From NCBI GenBank assembly GCA_003586115.2, contig QVOM02000034.1, positions 106,963,510-107,027,509 on the forward strand: a DNA stretch of 64,000 nucleotides. The letters run 5' to 3'. The notes beneath the pieces were generated by a model. It had not been told where the DNA came from. It saw only the letters and a list, made by a program, of their open reading frames with translations, and searched no databases. The number at the start of each line of letters is the position of its first letter. Positions within the stretch are counted from its first letter, which is position 1. This document shows positions 59,515 through 64,000 of the stretch, piece by piece. The DNA comes from Salvator merianae. Its lineage: Eukaryota; Chordata; Lepidosauria; Squamata; Teiidae. The translations under genes and the position numbers were made by a program.

Positions 59515-59869
59515 AGCTGGGCTGCATTTCTTTCACTGGAAGAAAAAGGACAAAGTTGTAATCAAAATGAAAGTTTTGGATGCAGAAAGTCTTGACCCCC
59601 AATTTTTCTTTCATAAGACTGAAGTTACATAGCCAGGAAACAGGAACGTTACTTCCTTTAAACATGTCTGGTTGTCATTCTTTTCTATCCTTAGAAGAAA
59701 ACAAAGCAGCTGCTGTCAGAAGCACAATGGTATTTCCTATTTTCAAGATGTAAGGTGGAGGAATTGGAGCTAATTCACTTGAAATGCCCTGTCGTGCGAA
59801 GGCTGAACACACAGTTTGGAAAGATACTTCTGCTTCCACAGTTTAGCAGTGGGAGAAGAATGATTTTTT

Positions 59870-59872
<3 letters not shown>

Positions 59873-59911
<39 letters not shown>
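59873..59911. repeat. (AT)19 microsatellite
   Basis: An uninterrupted AT run. Confidence 0.95.
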
Positions 59912-59912
<1 letters not shown>

Positions 59913-60210
59913 TAACTGGACCATTAGCCCATTGCACATAGGCACTGGCTATGCTTCTCCACAGTTTCAGACAGGAAAAGAGCGTTGCTTAACTTTCCTA
60001 TTTAGAGAAGTCAGAAACTGAAGCTGGATTCTTTGGTATGCAGAACAGGTGTGGTCCCAATAAACTTTCCCTTTGTTTGTGCATCCTTTTGGGATCAGAT
60101 TTGAATAGGCAGGAAAGAAGACAGGGAAGACCAGAAATAATTTGCACACTACAGTTTTCTTTCACTTCCAGTAAAACATCAATGGATTCCAGACATGTAT
60201 GCAAATACAC

Positions 60211-60252
60211 TCCACCACCACTACCACCACCACCACCATCATTATTATTATT
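60211..60252. repeat. (CCA)n-(ATT)n triplet repeat
   Basis: CCA units interrupted once by CTA, then CAT and ATT units. It resembles the tract at 44611 in order and composition. Confidence 0.85.
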
Positions 60253-61159
60253 GGAAAACATGCTCACGTACACATTTGTACACATTTTACCTGCTCAGTC
60301 AGTGTGGCTTTCAAACAGAGTCATGGTTTGTGGTTTCAGAATAACTCATAGGAACTATCTTGTCACTTTATTCCACAATGGTAGTTATCTCCAGGGCTTT
60401 AGAAAGTGATTGCACTGCCTTAAATATATTTAAAGTATAAATCAGGAAGCCCATAAAAGTCTTGTTTTGAGCTTGATTGCAAGATTGATATTTGATGAAA
60501 TAGCCTCCTTTATGCCACCATTGACAAAGAATGTTTATGTCAAGTTGTTTTTCCAACTTTATGTGAGCTTAGGAGATTGTATAGGCTTAGATGGTTCCGT
60601 ACTTTATACTGTACAAGATTTCATCTATAATTTCTGATTTTTTTTTCCAAATGGGAATTTTAATTTACTTTGTGAGCTGCAGAGATAAATCGGAGAGCAA
60701 GCCTTCCTCCTTAGAGAATACCCTAGCGAAGGGGGATTACAGGAGTATAGAGAGATTGTGATTTCCCTTGAACATTTCTTCAATCACCTGTCTCAAATAA
60801 ACCACAATTCTTTAATTTTAACTGACCTAAGGTTACATATTATACATGGCCAAGAACTGGCAGTTATAAACTTCCGTTGGATGCTGTGGAAATGTCCATC
60901 AAAATGTTCTCTAGCTTGCAGACAAAAGCTTATGTCAAAGTTTGTTTGTTTGTGTTTTTGGAAGCAGGGATTCTGCACAGTTATAGCATACTAGACTCTA
61001 TGGAATAAGACCACCAGGAGAAATGAATCTCTATAATATTATTTTTTTAAAAGACAATGTTCAGAGGGGTTTTTTTTATGCATGTGAAAGCTTTAAAACA
61101 GAATTATGTGCTTATACCTGCTTGTCATATTCTTGTTATGTAGCACATATATTAGTAGG

Positions 61160-61200
61160 ATATTTTATTTTATTTTATTTTATTTTATTTTATTTTATTT
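61160..61200. repeat. (ATTTT)8 pentanucleotide repeat
   Basis: An uninterrupted TATTT/ATTTT run on the DPYD sense strand. Confidence 0.95.
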
Positions 61201-62039
61201 TGCCTTGCAAGCAAAGCCATCCAGCTTTTTGGTCTAGCAAAGCCTTTATAATTACTGTACTGATGTTGCTTTGATAAGTAATGGAATTCAAGGCTTAGTT
61301 TTGAGATGGGTAAAATGGCATAAGTTTGGTTGATTTTGCCACTTATTCATTCATCCCCTCATACATACTCCCTGTTGTAGGTGACTTTGATAGCACACTA
61401 GAACCAAGTGGCAAGCTGTTTCTTAGGAGCTTAAGTTTTCTTTATAACAGTGGAGGTTGCTTCTACGCAAGGACCTTACATCTTCCCTTTCCGTGGTTAG
61501 TTGGAAGTGGAAGTCAAAATGGTGCTCTCAGAATGTATATTGCTATGCTGTCATTGCTCAAGTCTTTCTGTAATATATTCTTGTACAAAAAAAGTTATAG
61601 TTGTGAAAGGTCTTCAGCAATATTAATGAATAAGTTCCTATTTTCAGTGAAATGTGTTAGGGGATTCCAAAGTAATATGAACTGGATGCTATAAACCCAC
61701 TGTTTTTGGTTGTGGATATATGATATTGAACTCTATGGGATACAAAGTACTCCAGTGCAAAATCATTGTAAAAAAGGACTTTAATCACTGATGGTACCAA
61801 TGATTGTACTGCTAAAGTTACTGAGTGTGCTCCAATTTTTAGGTCATTATTTATCTGTAGCATAAACTGAAATAACAATTTAAAATTAGATTCAAATTGG
61901 TCAAAAGTCCACTTGGCTTTAAACAATGGAATGCATTTAGTGCTATTAAAAGGTGAACCATGTGTAGAATGGACTCCATGTTTGCTGGTTGTGCATGTTT
62001 TATTTTCCTAAGTTCAGAACTGCTGGGAGAATTAGTGAT

Positions 62040-62490
62040 GAATTGCATTTAATTACTCATTACATTCCCTCTTGTGAGGGAGAGTAATTAGTAGCACCCT
62101 CATCATTTTTTTCTTTATGAAAAAATATTGTTTGTTATAAAAGAAGAGAATGCACAACATAATTTAAGAAAACCATTAATTAGCATCACTTCATGAAGAA
62201 GAGGACTGTGTTATTAAGGGGCAATTCATCTCTAATGCCACACTTGGGATGAACAGGGAGCAATAACAGAAGAACCTGCAAAGACTAAATGTTTAATAAA
62301 TGAAACAGTAGTCCTTAAACTTTCAGCTTGACATGGCCTGGCTGAACTGTATGATAGTCAATTGCATTTTGTTTACTTCCTCCATCAGTTGCTGCAAGTC
62401 AAAATTGGACCTTTACCAATTCAATGATTAGGCAAATTATCATCAGGATTCTCTGTGACAATGGAGTAAATGAAGAGCCATTATAAAGAC
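62040..62490. other. Candidate conserved noncoding block
   Basis: Repeat-poor sequence with many TAAT/ATTA words (TTTAATTACTCATTACATTC, GGAGAGTAATTAGTAGC, CATTAATTAGCATCAC) and a balanced, frame-free texture (GCTTGACATGGCCTGGCTG). It resembles conserved enhancer-type intronic elements. This is an inference from appearance only. Confidence 0.35.
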
Positions 62491-62560
62491 TAATGAGGAA
62501 GCAACCAGAGATAAACCAAAAACGTTAATGAGAAAGCAACCAGAGATAAACCAAAAACTT
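62491..62560 (+). repeat. 35-bp direct tandem duplication
   Basis: Two head-to-tail copies of a 35-mer (62491-62525, 62526-62560), beginning TAATGAGGAAGCAACCAGAG and TAATGAGAAAGCAACCAGAG, with 2 differences. Confidence 0.95.
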
Positions 62561-63399
62561 ATCTATTTGTTTCTGGCCGCTACTATTCTGATCATAGCTT
62601 GAAAACTAATATTTGAAACTGTTCTTGGCACTTGGTCTACACCCACAGTTTCCAAAGTCTCTTGTGATCCTGTGGAAGATCGCTCACGGATGTCTTTTAT
62701 GTATCTGTGTATCTTGTTATTTGATGAAGTAGAGATTACTGTAGATAATCCTCAGCAAATACATCTTACTGGCCTGTACTGCTTCAGACAGAAAGTGATT
62801 GAATGTTTCCTCTTCACTCCCCAGTTCACCTCTCTACACATACATATCTCACATGCTGTGAACAAGTGGGTCAATTAACATGCTAGTTTTGAATTAAGGG
62901 ATACAGGTCAGTTTTGGTGTGCATTCTATATGCTAATACTTACTAATCTTACTACACAAATCACTAATCTTGTTTGGAGATCGGTGAATCCATAAGAGTC
63001 ATTTCTTGAGTTAACTACTATGAAATATGGATCATTTTGACTTTTGCTGTTTGATTTACCTTATAGGATATGCTCCTAGTACCTCATAGCAAAGTGTGGA
63101 CTTTTACTGCCCTATTTGTGCAATCAAACTACTTTTATTGCTATATTATATGATCCTGGAAATGGAATACATGTGCAGCTCTTCTTTCAATAACTCCCGT
63201 AGAATACAATTTATTTTTTTTGGAGAGGGAGTATAGGAGAATCCTACCGTGTCTCAGATTTTCTGGTGTTTTCTACAATCCCAATAAGTCTTTATGATTT
63301 CATCATGAATTTTTCTTGTCAAGGCAGAGAGGATCTTAACAATACATGTTCTTACTGAATGCAGTCTTTGCTTGATTTCATGGTTGAGATGTAGGCCAT
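62561..63399. other. Unassigned intron sequence
   Basis: Nothing is recognised. Confidence 0.5.
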
Positions 63400-63846
63400 T
63401 TATGCATTTGCAGGGACTGGACTGCTTCAGCTGAAACCACTCTGACTGGAATGGGTTCTGTGGTAGAACAGTCCAGCTGTCTTGGAACAAGGACACCCAT
63501 ACTTGGATGGCCTATTCTGCAATAGGTCCCGTTCCGTCTCACACCACTCCAAAGCTCTCATGAGCTTCAGAGCTTGCTGTGATGGCTCAGATGGCCAGGA
63601 ACTAATAGCCTCAGGAGACCCATGAGGACCCATTTTGGCAGCACAATTTGGTGTGTCACTAAAATAGGTCCCCCTGCTAAACCAGAACAGGGAGGCATGC
63701 ATTCTTCTACAGATCTCCCTGTTCCATCCCAGAGGGCCCTGGACTGCGTAGACCTGACCTGTTAGAATAGTCTTCTGGGATCTCGGTCTAGTCAGCCATT
63801 ATAGGCCACCTAGTCTGGGCTACGCTGCATCCAATGTGGACACAGT
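63400..63846. mobile_element. MITE family F3, copy 3
   Basis: GACTGGAATGGGTTCTGTGG, AGTCCAGCTGTCTTGGAAC and AAAATAGGTCCCCCTGCTAA match copy 2. The stem AACAGGGAG (63686-63694) pairs with CTCCCTGTT (63715-63723). CCATTTTGGCAGCACAATTTGG appears inverted in copy 1 in altered form (arms only compared). It abuts a family S element. Confidence 0.68.
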
Positions 63847-64000
63847 GGCCCTTTCTGCACTTGGCTTTATTCTGGTCTATATCCCAGATTAGGGATGATC
63901 TATCCACATGCTAGTGCAGATTATAACAGGCCCCAGGTGAGGTCTGCCATAATTCATAGTAGCATGCAGATGGCAGATCCCTATTTCAAGATATAATCTG
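63847..64000. mobile_element. MITE family S, copy 3 (cut by window end)
   Basis: GGCCCTTTCTGCACTTGGC, TTATTCTGGTCTATATCCC, CACATGCTAGTGCAGATTAT and, at the very end, AAGATATAATCTG. The right arm continues beyond the window. Confidence 0.85.

Larger units (their letters stand above)
59515..62039. other. Mostly unassigned intron sequence
   Basis: Apart from the microsatellites listed, I see no gene or named transposon. Confidence 0.5.

Noticed and set aside
60211..60252. Homology between the triplet tracts at 44611 and 60211
   Set aside because: Only the simple repeat is alike; flanks do not match.

Overview
The window is vertebrate, non-bacterial DNA. It is AT-rich, intron-like and crowded with decayed transposons and microsatellites. 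Two short protein-coding exons are recognisable. Both lie on the + strand and belong to DPYD (dihydropyrimidine dehydrogenase, the first enzyme of uracil and thymine breakdown). Exon 2 (111 nt, 14788-14898) and exon 3 (83 nt, 53753-53835) have the lengths and phases I recall for human DPYD, with consensus splice sites. The window therefore runs from within intron 1, through a complete intron 2 of about 38.9 kb, into intron 3. Exons 1 and 4 were not found. Only 194 of 64,000 bases are recognisably coding.

The host is probably a squamate reptile (inference, about 0.7). The reasons are several L2-type LINE copies, a squamate-style L1 ORF2 tail, a decayed DIRS-type tyrosine-recombinase retroelement, tRNA-derived SINEs, and many families of short palindromic DNA transposons.

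Layout. Intron 1 part (1-14787): a palindromic MITE, a DIRS remnant (2600-5300), several MITEs, a 1.2 kb CpG-rich element with 15-bp terminal inverted repeats (9107-10308), an LTR-like block, a + strand LINE piece, and an antisense L1 piece apparently nested in a palindromic element. Intron 2 (14899-53752): antisense L2-type LINEs at 19190-21650, 23790-24450, 29430-30720 and 37200-38110; seven copies of a nested-palindrome foldback family; a local tandem duplication with internal deletion (31538-33235); two copies of an element carrying a long hairpin; and microsatellites. Intron 3 part (53836-64000): two SINE types, further MITEs and microsatellites, a possible conserved noncoding block near 62.0-62.5 kb, and a MITE cut by the window edge.

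I see no RNA gene, CRISPR array, intact transposase or second gene. The best candidates for something undescribed are the foldback MITE family built of palindromes within palindromes, and a terminal motif shared by several otherwise different MITE families. Family names and boundaries come from reading and were not checked against a repeat library.
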